DNA from: JACKDX01 sp964640175
GTDB lineage: Bacteria; Myxococcota_A; Polyangia; Polyangiales; GCA-016699535
DNA: 64,000 nucleotides
NCBI GenBank assembly: GCA_964640175.1
Contig: CAZXFW010000010.1
Span: 1 to 64,000 of the forward strand
Direction: 5' to 3'
The position numbers and the translations under genes were made by a program. The notes below the pieces were generated by a model. The model searched no databases, was not told where the DNA came from, and saw only the letters and a list, made by a program, of their open reading frames with translations. Position 1 is the stretch's first letter. The number at the start of each line of letters is the position of its first letter. This document shows, piece after piece, positions 1 through 8,689 of this stretch.

Positions 1-15
1 GCGGCTCACGTATGC

Positions 16-783
16 CTATGTGCGGATGGTCGCAGCAACCACTTGTGCGGTGAACTCAACATGCTGGCGTTGGGTGGCTTCAATACTAAGCGGTGTCACC
101 GAGATAAACCCTGCATCGATGGCTTCGGTGTCTGAGCCTTCCTGCGGGTGGTGATGGGCTCCTGGACCTCCCACCCAATAGTACTCGGCGCCACGCGGGT
201 CACGTCGAACGGTCACTTCGTCGTCATACAGGCGCCGACCAAGACAGGTGGAGCGAATGCCGAGGGGCTCAGTGGCAGGGAAGTTCACATTGAGCAACGG
301 CACTTGGCCTGCCGGTCTGTTCATCGCGAGCACCTGCATGGCGAGGGTCGAAGCAATCCTGGCTGCATGTTCCAAATATGCAAGGTTGAGCGAAGAAAAT
401 GCAATGGCAGGAATGCCTCGCAAGGCGCCTTCGCGTGCTGCAGCGACCGTGCCGGAGTAAAACACGTCGCTTCCCAGATTGGCGCCGTGGTTGATGCCCG
501 AAACCACCAAATCCGGCCAGCGCGGCAAGATGTCTTGCCGGTGCAACGCCACATAGACGCAGTCGACCGGCGTGCCGTCCGTAGCGTGAGTGCTTTCGTC
601 CACACAGCGATGCCGCAACGGACGCCGCAACGTGATAGAGTGACTTTTGGCGCTTTGCTCAAGCTCAGGCGCGACGACGATGACATCGGCAATGCGCCGC
701 AGAGCATCTCGAAGCAACAGTAAGCCCTTCGCACTGACGCCATCATCGTTGGATAGCAAGATAAGAGGAGGACGATGATTCAT
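16..783 (-). CDS. surE: SurE 5'/3'-nucleotidase
   Basis: Survival protein SurE, a metal-dependent phosphatase that hydrolyses nucleoside monophosphates (and in some species short polyphosphate) in the cytoplasm. The 255-residue length is normal for the family. The N-terminal LLSNDDG signature (about residues 9-15) supplies the metal-binding Asp pair, and the SGINHGANLG segment (about 94-103) is the second conserved block around the active site. The start is the ATG that gives MNHRPPLILLSNDDG; no upstream extension is needed. It reads leftwards and is separated by about 20 bases from the tRNA-Pro gene upstream. In many proteobacteria surE lies near pcm or rpoS, neither of which is visible here because the gene sits at the window edge. 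Family assignment is secure; physiological substrate is not shown by sequence. Confidence 0.96.
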   Translation of the reverse strand: MNHRPPLILLSNDDGVSAKGLLLLRDALRRIADVIVVAPELEQSAKSHSITLRRPLRHRCVDESTHATDGTPVDCVYVALHRQDILPRWPDLVVSGINHGANLGSDVFYSGTVAAAREGALRGIPAIAFSSLNLAYLEHAARIASTLAMQVLAMNRPAGQVPLLNVNFPATEPLGIRSTCLGRRLYDDEVTVRRDPRGAEYYWVGGPGAHHHPQEGSDTEAIDAGFISVTPLSIEATQRQHVEFTAQVVAATIRT

Positions 784-804
784 TATGATTCGAAGTAAAT
801 TCAG

Positions 805-879
805 TCGGGGCGACTGGATTCGAACCAGCGACCCCTAGACCCCCAGTCTAGTGCGCTAACCAGGCTGCGCTACGCCCCG
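805..879 (-). tRNA. tRNA-Pro (anticodon GGG)
   Basis: The minus strand folds as a complete cloverleaf. The acceptor stem begins CGGGGCG and closes with CGCCCCG plus discriminator A. The D arm reads GCGCAGCCTGGTTAGCGC, the anticodon stem CTAGA/TCTAG encloses a loop with GGG at positions 34-36, and the T loop is GTTCGAATC. CCA is not encoded, so it must be added by tRNA nucleotidyltransferase. The gene is close in sequence to E. coli tRNA-Pro(GGG). Confidence 0.97.
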
Positions 880-909
880 AATCCAACCTCCTCGCGGAGG
901 CGGGTCGCG

Positions 910-938
910 AACATACAGCAATCATTGTACCAAGACAA
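910..938 (-). promoter_or_regulatory. Candidate sigma-70 promoter for tRNA-Pro
   Basis: On the minus strand a TTGTCT -35 box (933-938) and a TATGTT -10 box (910-915) are separated by 17 bases. They lie about 30 bases upstream of the mature tRNA 5' end. Both boxes match consensus at four of six positions. A short stem (CCTCC/GGAGG, about 887-900) would sit in the leader. Assignment is by pattern only. Confidence 0.4.
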
Positions 939-1035
939 CACTGACCTCTTGGCGCAAGTTTTGCGCTGTTCTCACATAACATGCGCCGGTGGAACACCTA
1001 TTGCTCTGATGAGGCGCGTTTTTCAATCACACTGT

Positions 1036-1049
1036 TTAGAATATTCTAA
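1036..1049. promoter_or_regulatory. AT-rich 14-bp palindrome upstream of the DUF1592 gene
   Basis: TTAGAATATTCTAA is a perfect 14-bp palindrome about 60 bases before the proposed start of the DUF1592 gene. It may be an operator or part of an AT-rich promoter (TATTCT lies inside it). Nothing else is recognisable in the 229 bases between the tRNA and this gene. Confidence 0.25.
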
Positions 1050-1108
1050 TAATTTCAGTCGGTTGTCCCTGCATCTGAGCCGGCATAGTTGTTGCTTAGT
1101 ACGATGCC

Positions 1109-2743
1109 GTGATCATTCTGCATGACAGATTGCCACTCGTGATGGTGTTAGTGGGGTGCGGCCTTGGGGTAGGATGCTTAGGAATCATTAATGACACCAG
1201 TCATGACCCCTCTGGGAACCGAGGGCCCATCGAGCTGTTATGTGAAGGCGATTCTGGGCCAGGGATGGGAGTTTCGCCCCTTCAGCCTCTGACCACGAAG
1301 CACATCGAAAGCTCGGTCCAGTTTCTTTTTTCTGGGATTTCACCCGCAGCGTTGCAAGAGGCACTAGGGTTTTTGCCTCCGGACGGTCGTGTGGGAGGGT
1401 TCCCTTCGAATGCCGAAGTGCCATCGGATCTGAATGCCATTGATGGCTATCAGATTTTTGCAGAAAAAGCGGCAGTCGCTGCGATGGATGCCGTGAACTC
1501 CTGGCGACCCTGCGATCCTACTCAAGGTGAAGATGCCTGTGCAGTGGCGACAGTGCGTACCCTGAGTAGACGTGCGTACCGTCGATCGTTAAGCGAAGAG
1601 GAGCTGACAGAACTCGATGCGTTGTTTGCTGCGGGTAAGGCGCTCGGTGGGTTCAACGATGGAGTTCATACGTTGGTAGAAGCGCTGCTGCAGTCGCCGA
1701 GTTTTTTGTTTCGAATCGAAGAGGGGCAAGTCACCGATGTCCCTGATGTGTTTGTGCTAACAGGATTAGAGCTTGCCAGCCGTTTGTCCTTTGCCTTGTG
1801 GGGGGCGCCGCCGGACGATGCACTTTTGGATCGGGCAGAGTCAGGAGAGCTCGATAGCGCAGAAGGACTGATGGCAGTCGTGCGTGAAATGTTGGCCGAT
1901 GAGCGAGCGAAGCAGGGCATGAAACACTTTCACGAATCGTGGCTTGGGCTAGAGCACCTTTTGGAGGAGCCCAAGGACACGAGTGTGTATCCGACGTATA
2001 CGACTCAATTGGCACAGGACATGCTGGCAGAAACCTATAACTATACTTATGATATAATTTTACATAAAAATGGTACCGTAGAAGACCTGTTAACGTCTCC
2101 GGTGACTTATATCAATTCACGCTTAGCAACCCATTATGGCATGGATGCCAGTGGGTTAAGTCCCGATGCGTTTGAAGAACGTCCGGCTCCTGAACACCGT
2201 GGCGGATTGCTCACCCAAGGAAGTATTTTGATGAACTATTCGCGGGACAATAGCAGTACGGTAATTTTTAACGGCAAGCTTGTACGTGAAAATTTTCTCT
2301 GCCAAACCATGCCTGCTCCCCCGGCGGGCGATCAAGATCCAACCATCGATCGCTTAGTCACTCAACCCTGTGCCGGATGCCATGTGTTAATGGATCGGGT
2401 TGGCTTTGGTTTCCAACGTTTTGATGGCATTGGCAGAGTGCAGAGCGGTGCCGAGGTCGATGCGATGCTCGCTCAGGCGACGCTTGAGCACGCTGGGGAT
2501 ATAAGTGGCACCTTCGGCAGTTTGCCAGAGCTTAGTCAAAAGCTGGCGACAAATCCTGCTGTTTCGGACTGCATCAGTGAGTACTGGATGACGTATCTTT
2601 TGCAGCGACGTGTGGGCGACGACGATGTGTGCAACGTCGAGCACGTACAGAACACATTCAAAGACAGCAATTACACCATCCAAGAGTTGATTGTCGCGGT
2701 TCTTCGCTCGGATTTGCATCGTTACCGGCGTAGGGACCACTAG
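1109..2743 (+). CDS. DUF1592/DUF1588/DUF1585 secreted (cytochrome-like) protein
   Basis: A planctomycete/myxobacterial-type secreted protein of unknown function. Visible blocks in order are the PSD5 (DUF1595)-like segment (TVRTLSRRAYRRSLSEEEL, about 148-166), the PSD4 (DUF1592) region with ELASRLSFALWGAPPDD (about 221-237), the PSCyt3 (DUF1588) region with FLCQTMPAPP and a CAGCH heme-type motif, and a C-terminal PSD2 (DUF1585) segment ending SDLHRYRR. An LVGC lipobox-like site near residue 17 suggests a lipoprotein or exported protein. The GTG start is tentative because no good ribosome site is seen; an ATG lies 33 bases downstream. The N-terminal PSD3 (DUF1587) domain of longer relatives seems reduced. 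It overlaps no gene and is followed 10 bases later by its usual partner, a DUF1552 protein. Family is secure; the biochemical role is not known. Confidence 0.88.
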   Translation: MIILHDRLPLVMVLVGCGLGVGCLGIINDTSHDPSGNRGPIELLCEGDSGPGMGVSPLQPLTTKHIESSVQFLFSGISPAALQEALGFLPPDGRVGGFPSNAEVPSDLNAIDGYQIFAEKAAVAAMDAVNSWRPCDPTQGEDACAVATVRTLSRRAYRRSLSEEELTELDALFAAGKALGGFNDGVHTLVEALLQSPSFLFRIEEGQVTDVPDVFVLTGLELASRLSFALWGAPPDDALLDRAESGELDSAEGLMAVVREMLADERAKQGMKHFHESWLGLEHLLEEPKDTSVYPTYTTQLAQDMLAETYNYTYDIILHKNGTVEDLLTSPVTYINSRLATHYGMDASGLSPDAFEERPAPEHRGGLLTQGSILMNYSRDNSSTVIFNGKLVRENFLCQTMPAPPAGDQDPTIDRLVTQPCAGCHVLMDRVGFGFQRFDGIGRVQSGAEVDAMLAQATLEHAGDISGTFGSLPELSQKLATNPAVSDCISEYWMTYLLQRRVGDDDVCNVEHVQNTFKDSNYTIQELIVAVLRSDLHRYRRRDH

Positions 2744-2753
2744 GAGGATTGGA

Positions 2754-4184
2754 ATGCGCCGCAATAAAACTTGGGGTCGACGAGAGTTTCTTAAAGCTGC
2801 TGGGCTAGGAACCGGAGCAATGCTTGCACCGTACATTCCTATCTTAGAACAAGAAGCTCAGGCACAAGGAGGCTTTCCCAAGCGACTGGTGCTGATCACC
2901 ACACCCTGTGGCAGTGTCATGAACAAATGGCGGCCTACTGGAACCGAAACAAACTTTAATCCTAGCTACATCCTGCAGCCATTTGTTTCAGACGCTCAGC
3001 GTTCTGGAAAGCCTTCCCACAAAGATAAACTATTGATTGTCGACGGTATTGATTCCCAACCTATGGATGGAGGTGGACATGACCATCGCGCCGTTATTTT
3101 CTCGGGTGAACACCTCACCAATGTCGGCGAAAGCCTAAGCTACCATACTGGAGAGTCAATCGATCAAACTGTGGCGCGGCGTATCAATCAGAATACTGCT
3201 TTCCCGGAAGGGGTCCATCTGGGCGTCTCGGCGTGGGAAAAAGGGAATGATGGCAAATCACCACGAGGTTTTGCATTTGCCAAGAAGAACCCTGCAGGAG
3301 GGCTTTCGATCCCATTTTCTCCCATGATTGATCCCCGGGTGGCCTATGACACCATTTTTCGAGGTACGGGTGGCGGTGGCGACAGCAAAGACAGCTTACG
3401 GCGGGGCCTTGTCTTTGGGCACATCAAACACAACATAGGTTCGCTCTCGGGAAAACTGAGCAAAGCCGACCAAGCTCGCCTTGATCAACACCTGGATTCC
3501 GTGAATCAGCTTGAGCAGAGGTTACTTGATAGCGGATCGTGTACGGCGCCAGCGCGTCCGCCCCAATATACGAATGGTGAGGTTAATGCTCGCGGTGAGG
3601 GAAGTGGTTACAAAACAGAGGAGATTACCGAACATCAACTCAGTATTGCTGCGGCTGCACTGGCGTGTGGGTTAACCCAGGTTATTGGATTTCAGTGGGG
3701 AACCGATGGGTCCACCGGCGAGGCTCCCTATGTGCCTAGTTTTCCGGGTTCAGATATCCACGCCGTTTCGCACGACGGTGACGCGACTGCTCAAAACGCC
3801 ATGGCAGATTTGAACCGTTGGTATGCACTTCGGTTTGCAAGATTTTTAGACAAGCTGGCGGCATATCCTGAGGGAAATGGAACCTTGCTGGATAACACTC
3901 TCGTTGTGTGGGTCAAAGCAATGAGTAGTGGAAACTCGCACTCCAACCGAAACAATCCTGTGGTTTTGATGCAAGGTGCAAATAGCTACTTCCCCATGGG
4001 TCGTTATGTGACTTACGGAAGCTTTGCCGACATGGCGCCACGCAACGGACAGACCCGTAAAGACTATGGCGGCCAGCCGATCAATCGACTGTTGGTGTCG
4101 ATTTGCCACGCCATGGGCTTGGAAGACATTACGAAGGTTGGAAGCGGTGACACTGGCAGTGGCCCGCTGGCCGATTTGCGCTAG
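2754..4184 (+). CDS. DUF1552 Tat-exported protein
   Basis: DUF1552 family protein, the usual partner of DUF1592 proteins in Planctomycetota and Myxococcota; function unknown. The chosen ATG follows a strong AGGAGG (2742-2747) that overlaps the stop codon of the upstream gene, and it gives a 476-residue product. A twin-arginine signal, GRREFLKAAGLGTGAMLAP, starts at about residue 8, so the protein is probably exported folded. Conserved family segments include GGGHDHRAVIFSGEHLTN (about 102-119), DSVNQLEQRL and the C-terminal RLLVSICHAMGLED. The Tat signal suggests a cofactor or metal acquired in the cytoplasm. Together with the CxxCH protein upstream this hints at an extracytoplasmic redox pair, which is inference. 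Confidence 0.9.
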   Translation: MRRNKTWGRREFLKAAGLGTGAMLAPYIPILEQEAQAQGGFPKRLVLITTPCGSVMNKWRPTGTETNFNPSYILQPFVSDAQRSGKPSHKDKLLIVDGIDSQPMDGGGHDHRAVIFSGEHLTNVGESLSYHTGESIDQTVARRINQNTAFPEGVHLGVSAWEKGNDGKSPRGFAFAKKNPAGGLSIPFSPMIDPRVAYDTIFRGTGGGGDSKDSLRRGLVFGHIKHNIGSLSGKLSKADQARLDQHLDSVNQLEQRLLDSGSCTAPARPPQYTNGEVNARGEGSGYKTEEITEHQLSIAAAALACGLTQVIGFQWGTDGSTGEAPYVPSFPGSDIHAVSHDGDATAQNAMADLNRWYALRFARFLDKLAAYPEGNGTLLDNTLVVWVKAMSSGNSHSNRNNPVVLMQGANSYFPMGRYVTYGSFADMAPRNGQTRKDYGGQPINRLLVSICHAMGLEDITKVGSGDTGSGPLADLR

Positions 4185-4205
4185 GAGCGAGCGCATTGGC
4201 GAGCT

Positions 4206-4682
4206 TTACCCGTGGGTGCTGCGGGAAGAGGGGCGGGCCGCGACCGTGCCTTGGGCAGGCGCCGTGCTTCGCGAAGCCACAAGGGGAGGGTGTTCGGTTT
4301 CGGCTTGGGTTAAGTGGTTGAGCAGGTACTGAAGCTCTTCGCGGATGGCGAGCAAGTCTGCGCGCAGGTTGGTTTCGGCCAAAGCACTTTGCCGTGTGGG
4401 TTCGACAACGGCGTCTTCTTGGCGATCTTTGGCGACCAGCTCCTGAATGCGTTTGCGTGCTCCTGGCACGGTGTAACCTTCTTCATGAAGCAACTTACGG
4501 ATCAAGACGGCAAGTTCTACATCGCGACGCCGATACACACGGTGTGAGCCGCGTGTTTTCATCGGCTTGAGCACCTGGAACTCTTCTTCCCAATACCGCA
4601 ACACATGCGGCCTTACCCCAACGATGCTGGCGACTTCACCAATCCGGAAAAAAAGTTTGTCGGGCAGTGATGAAACAGACAA
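4206..4682 (-). CDS. MerR-family transcriptional regulator
   Basis: A DNA-binding regulator of the MerR superfamily, 158 residues. The winged helix (about residues 10-80) shows FFRIGEVASIVGVRPHVLRYWEEEF followed by RRDVELAVLIRKLLHEEGYTVPGARKRI. The C-terminal part is short and lacks the conserved cysteines of metal sensors, so the effector is unknown. The start is a TTG preceded by GGGGAAGG at suitable spacing; no better ATG is available without losing the helix. It lies downstream of ihfA on the same strand, an arrangement seen in many proteobacteria where a small MerR gene follows pheST-ihfA. Target genes cannot be inferred. Confidence 0.9.
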   Translation of the reverse strand: MSVSSLPDKLFFRIGEVASIVGVRPHVLRYWEEEFQVLKPMKTRGSHRVYRRRDVELAVLIRKLLHEEGYTVPGARKRIQELVAKDRQEDAVVEPTRQSALAETNLRADLLAIREELQYLLNHLTQAETEHPPLVASRSTAPAQGTVAARPSSRSTHG

Positions 4683-4763
4683 TGCAACCTTCCCCGTGAA
4701 GACCCATGCTACCTGATTTAAAATTCTTAAGTAAAGAGGGTCAAATGTCCCCGGGGGATTTTG

Positions 4764-5078
4764 TTAGGTTTTTTCTCTTAGATGTGGATTTAAGATCGTT
4801 TTAAGGATCTGGCTGTATTTAAAACGCACCACCCGCCGTTCTTTAATAGGGTGGGGTTGTTTGGTGCGTGGATTAAGGCCCATGCGGCGCTCTTTGTCAC
4901 GCACCACAAAATTGCCGAATCCCGAGAGCTTGATGCGTCGGCCTTGTGCGAGCTCTTCTTTAACGATGTCGAAAAAAGATTCAACAAGCTCGGCGGCTTC
5001 CTTTTTGGATAAGCCTCCGACCTCTTCGTACACACGATCAATAATTTCAGCTTTGGTCATTGTATGTTCTTTGCTCAT
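4764..5078 (-). CDS. ihfA: Integration host factor subunit alpha
   Basis: A DNA-bending nucleoid protein of the HU/IHF family that acts as a heterodimer with IhfB. The sequence carries the family pattern MTKAEIIDRVYEEVGGLSKKEAAELVE (helices), the GRRIKLSGFGNFVVRDK core, and the beta-arm segment GLNPRTKQPHPI with its DNA-intercalating proline. The start at 5078 (MSKEHTMTKAEI) is chosen because AAGAAGG lies 7 bases upstream; an internal ATG at 5060 would give the more usual MTKAEI N-terminus. Position directly after pheT is the standard proteobacterial context and supports the alpha rather than the beta assignment. A promoter of its own appears upstream at 5133-5161. Confidence 0.93.
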   Translation of the reverse strand: MSKEHTMTKAEIIDRVYEEVGGLSKKEAAELVESFFDIVKEELAQGRRIKLSGFGNFVVRDKERRMGLNPRTKQPHPIKERRVVRFKYSQILKTILNPHLREKT

Positions 5079-5132
5079 AACCAAACCTTCTTAAAGGGTG
5101 ATGTGATGCGGCCACGAAGCGGCCTTTGATAC

Positions 5133-5161
5133 ACTATGAATGCTCTAAGGCCACATGGCAA
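5133..5161 (-). promoter_or_regulatory. Candidate sigma-70 promoter for ihfA
   Basis: In the 137-base gap between pheT and ihfA the minus strand has TTGCCA (5156-5161, five of six) and CATAGT (5133-5138, four of six) separated by 17 bases, about 55 bases before the ihfA start. This would let ihfA and merR be transcribed independently of the long translation operon. Confidence 0.45.
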
Positions 5162-5215
5162 GTATCGGTTAATTATCGGGAAATTTCACCGAAATCTATA
5201 CCAATTTAGGGTTGT

Positions 5216-7624
5216 TTAGCGCTGCAAGGCATGGAGTTTGGTGCGTGCGGCTTCTATCAGATTGGCATGGAGCTGATTGACTTCTTCTTCGGCCAGTGTG
5301 CGTTCAGGATCGCGATACAGAATGCGTAGCGCCATGCTTTTGTGTTGGGGCGGGACGGGTGGTTCACGGTAGATGTCAAAGAGGGTAATTTCATGCACGC
5401 GTTGAGGATCGACATCGCGCAGGACTTGGTTGACAGCCGCCAACGTGGTGTCTTCAGGCACCAGCAACGCAATGTCACGAATGGCAGCGGGAAAACGGGG
5501 CAGCGAATGCGCTTGGCTAGGCCCGACGTGTTCCAGCGCTAGCTTGACGCCTTCGACATCGAGCGATGCGTAGACCACGTCGCTTTGTAAATCGAAGGCA
5601 TCGCGCACATCTGGATGCAACATGCCTAACACACCAATGTCGATAGTGCCCACCGTGATTTTTGCGCTTTGCTTTGGGTGTAAGAAAGGTGCTTCATGCG
5701 CAAGGCTGGCATCGGCAATGGTATGGACGGGTGCCGATACCACGCTGCGAAGCAACGCTTCAACAAGACCTTTGCCATCGTAAAAATCTACAGAACCTTC
5801 TTTGCTAATCCATGTACGTCGCTGTCCGGCAAGCACAAAATCCAATGTTAAACGTTCCAAAGGGAGTTCTGCGCTGGGTTTGGGATAAAATACCCGTCCG
5901 ACTTCAAATAGCCGTGCGCCATCTACTTGATGCCGTTGCGCAAGTTGAACGTTGTGCAAAAGCCCTGGCAAAAGCGAGGTGCGCATGACGCCTTGCTCTT
6001 CGGAAAGAGGGTTGAGCAGGGGCACCGCCTGGGCACGTACCCGGGCCTTTTCGAGGGATTTAGCGCTACAAAATGCGTAATTAATAGCCTCGGATAAGCC
6101 TAAGGTCGTGGCTGCAAGGCGAAGTTTGCGTCGCAGCAGTTCGATGCCGTTGGTCTCTTTGCCGCCATGGGGCTGTACGTGGGGCAGACACGCAGGGATT
6201 TGGTCATAACCCACCACGCGGCCATATTCTTCGATCAGGTCGATTTCACGATGGAGGTCATAACGCCAGGTGGGGCACTCGACTTGCCAGCCGTCTTCAA
6301 GCGAACGAAGTTGACATCCAAGGCCCGCCAGCAGAGTTTCTGCTGCTTGCGTGTTGACTGAAGTGCCCAGGACGTGGGCCATGCGGCTTTTTCGAAGGGT
6401 TATCGACGCGGGCTCAATCGGTGTCGGATAGACGTCAAGCGCAGAATGTGATGGGGCTGCTCCTGCCAGTTGTTGCAGATGGGAGGCTGCGCACTCGATG
6501 ACCCATTTGGCATTGTTGGGATCGACACCTCGTTCGAAGCGGTAGCTGGCTTCTGTAGATAAGCCTAGACGCCGTGCAGTGCGTCGCACCGTTCGAGGCT
6601 CGAACAACGCGCACTCTAAAAGCACGCGCTCAGTGCAAGCGGACACTGCGCTTGTTTCTCCACCCATGATGCCAGCCAGTGCCACTGGGCGCTTGGCGTC
6701 ACAAATCACCAAGTCTTCAGGGCTAAGCACACGATCCACACCGTCCAGTGTACGAAGAGTTTCCCCTTGGCGAGCACGTCGCACCACGATGCGGTGTTCC
6801 GAAAGGGTGTCGAGGTCAAACGCGTGAGTAGGGTGTCCGGTTTCAAGCAACACCAGGTTGGTGATGTCCACCACATTGTTGATGGGACGCTCACCAAGCA
6901 CGTGAAGGGTATAACGCAGCCAAAAGGGGGATGGCGTGACGCTAACCGTGTTGAGGACCAACGCGCTGTAACGCGGGCAGCCTTCAGGATTGTGGATTTC
7001 GACTTGAATATCAGCCGAAGATTGAGCCAGTTCGATGCCCAAAGGCATGGTAGGGGGCGCAAAGGGCTGGTTAAACAGCACAGCCACTTCACGTGCGACG
7101 CCAAGATGTCCCAGGCAGTCGGAGCGATTGGGGGTGAGGCTGAGCTCGAAAATAACGTCGTCAAGTGAGAGGGCCTGCGCAAGCGGTTTGCCGAGGTGGG
7201 CACGCGCGAAAGCTTCCAGGGCGAGCAGACCGCTGCTGTCGCTCCCAATATCAAGCTCGGCTTCACTGCATGCCATGCCCTGCGAAAGGACATTAGCGAT
7301 GGAGCGCTCTTTGACTGTCAAACCGTTATTCAGTTGTGCACCAGGCAGGGCCAAGGCAATCAACATGTGAGGCGCTGCATTGGGAGCTCCGCAGACAATG
7401 GCATAAGTGTGTGTGCCGTCCGATACGTCTAGCACACGTAATACATCGGAGTGCGGATGGGGCTTTGATGCAAGGACTTCTGCCACCACCACGCGATCCA
7501 AGCCTTGGCCTACCGGGCGGATGGCTTCCACTTCGAGGCCAGCAAACGTCAGCCGTTCTGCGATTTCAGAAGGCGTTGCCGCGACGTTACTTAGTTTGGT
7601 GAGCCAGTTGTAAGAGATGCGCAT
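5216..7624 (-). CDS. pheT: Phenylalanine--tRNA ligase beta subunit
   Basis: Beta subunit of the alpha2-beta2 phenylalanyl-tRNA synthetase that charges tRNA-Phe in the cytoplasm; 802 residues, normal length. Visible in order: start MRISYNWLTKL; the EMAP-like tRNA-binding domain (about 40-150) with VCGAPNA; the B3/B4 editing region (about 200-380, EHRIVVRRARQGETLRTLDGVDR and ALAGIMGGETSAV); B5 (about 400-475); the catalytic-like core with EYGRVVGYDQIP and EEQGVMRTSLLPGLL; and the C-terminal anticodon-binding domain with LPRFPAAIRDIALLVPED. It follows pheS after three bases, so the two are co-translated. Confidence 0.98.
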   Translation of the reverse strand: MRISYNWLTKLSNVAATPSEIAERLTFAGLEVEAIRPVGQGLDRVVVAEVLASKPHPHSDVLRVLDVSDGTHTYAIVCGAPNAAPHMLIALALPGAQLNNGLTVKERSIANVLSQGMACSEAELDIGSDSSGLLALEAFARAHLGKPLAQALSLDDVIFELSLTPNRSDCLGHLGVAREVAVLFNQPFAPPTMPLGIELAQSSADIQVEIHNPEGCPRYSALVLNTVSVTPSPFWLRYTLHVLGERPINNVVDITNLVLLETGHPTHAFDLDTLSEHRIVVRRARQGETLRTLDGVDRVLSPEDLVICDAKRPVALAGIMGGETSAVSACTERVLLECALFEPRTVRRTARRLGLSTEASYRFERGVDPNNAKWVIECAASHLQQLAGAAPSHSALDVYPTPIEPASITLRKSRMAHVLGTSVNTQAAETLLAGLGCQLRSLEDGWQVECPTWRYDLHREIDLIEEYGRVVGYDQIPACLPHVQPHGGKETNGIELLRRKLRLAATTLGLSEAINYAFCSAKSLEKARVRAQAVPLLNPLSEEQGVMRTSLLPGLLHNVQLAQRHQVDGARLFEVGRVFYPKPSAELPLERLTLDFVLAGQRRTWISKEGSVDFYDGKGLVEALLRSVVSAPVHTIADASLAHEAPFLHPKQSAKITVGTIDIGVLGMLHPDVRDAFDLQSDVVYASLDVEGVKLALEHVGPSQAHSLPRFPAAIRDIALLVPEDTTLAAVNQVLRDVDPQRVHEITLFDIYREPPVPPQHKSMALRILYRDPERTLAEEEVNQLHANLIEAARTKLHALQR

Positions 7625-7627
7625 GGT

Positions 7628-8689
7628 TTAGAATTGTTGAAGGAAACGTAAGTCGTTTTCGTAAAAGCGGCGAATGTTATCGACGCCGCGCTTGAGCATG
7701 GCAATGCGATCGATTCCCATTCCAAACGCAAATCCCGTGTACGTTTCGCTGTCATAACCCACATGTTCAAACACCACCGGGTGAATCATGCCGCAGCCCA
7801 GCACTTCGAGCCATCCTGTGCCCTTGCAGACACGGCAGTCTTTGGCGTGGGTGGCGGTGCTGTTCTGACAAAACAAGCAGCCGATATCCATTTCTGCGCC
7901 AGGCTCGACGAAAGGAAAGTAGCTTGGACGAAAGCGTACCGGCGTGTCCGTGCCGAACACACGGTCAATAAAGACGCGTAAGACGCCTTTGAGATGGGCA
8001 ACGGATAGACCTTCTGCCACCATGAAGCCTTCAATTTGAAAAAACATGGGGGAGTGCGTGGCGTCGTCGTCCCGACGGTAAACGGCACCTGGTGCAATGA
8101 CCGCCAAGGGTGGTTTGCGTTTGAGCATTTCCCGAATCTGAATGGTCGAGGTGTGTGTGCGAAGCACATGGCCTTGGGACACGTAGAAACTGTCTTGCAT
8201 GTCCATTGCCGGATGATCGGGTGGAAACCCCAGCATGTGGAAGTTGTATTGCTCTAAGTCAATCTCCGGGCCATCGGCCACATCAAACCCAAGGCTTGCC
8301 AATACATCGACTAACGTGTCACGTGTTTGCGTGATCACATGCAGGCTTCCGGCATCGTAGCCACGCCCAGGAAGGGTCACGTCGATAGAGGCGGCTGAGA
8401 GTTCTTTATGGCGTGCTTCAGCGTTGAGAGTGTTTAGGCGGTGGTCAAACGCCTCTTGAATGTGGATCTTAAGTTGATTGATCTGTTGGCCGGTTTGGCG
8501 CCGTTGTTCTTTGGCGAGGGAAGGGATGAGCTTGAGCAGCTCCGTGACGGCGCCTTTAGGCCCCATGTACTGTGCATTAATCCGACGCAGCTCATGCTCA
8601 TCGGTGGCAGCCACAAACTCCTTAGCGAAGGCTGCAGACAGAGTCCGAATACGTTCTTCGCAATGGGTGGCGGCTTCGGCTTCGTTCAT
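7628..8689 (-). CDS. pheS: Phenylalanine--tRNA ligase alpha subunit
   Basis: Catalytic alpha subunit of phenylalanyl-tRNA synthetase, 353 residues. The N-terminal coiled coil (about 10-100) is followed by the class II core: DVTLPGRG, the LGFDVADGPEIDLEQYNFHMLGFPPDHPA block, motif 2 around VRFRPSYFPFVEPGAEMDI, and motif 3 GFAFGMGIDRIAML near the C-terminus. A CLFCQ...CRVCKG cysteine cluster (about 273-292) lies between motifs 2 and 3, as in a subset of bacterial PheS, and may bind zinc. The start codon overlaps the rplT stop by four bases (ATGA), showing translational coupling. Confidence 0.98.
   Translation of the reverse strand: MNEAEAATHCEERIRTLSAAFAKEFVAATDEHELRRINAQYMGPKGAVTELLKLIPSLAKEQRRQTGQQINQLKIHIQEAFDHRLNTLNAEARHKELSAASIDVTLPGRGYDAGSLHVITQTRDTLVDVLASLGFDVADGPEIDLEQYNFHMLGFPPDHPAMDMQDSFYVSQGHVLRTHTSTIQIREMLKRKPPLAVIAPGAVYRRDDDATHSPMFFQIEGFMVAEGLSVAHLKGVLRVFIDRVFGTDTPVRFRPSYFPFVEPGAEMDIGCLFCQNSTATHAKDCRVCKGTGWLEVLGCGMIHPVVFEHVGYDSETYTGFAFGMGIDRIAMLKRGVDNIRRFYENDLRFLQQF

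Noticed and set aside
925..1125. A 66-residue frame upstream of the DUF1592 gene
   Set aside because: No ribosome site, biased composition and overlap with the start of the real gene; taken as chance.
4024..4332. A 102-residue frame across the end of the DUF1552 gene
   Set aside because: Shadow frame overlapping two supported genes, with no recognised features.
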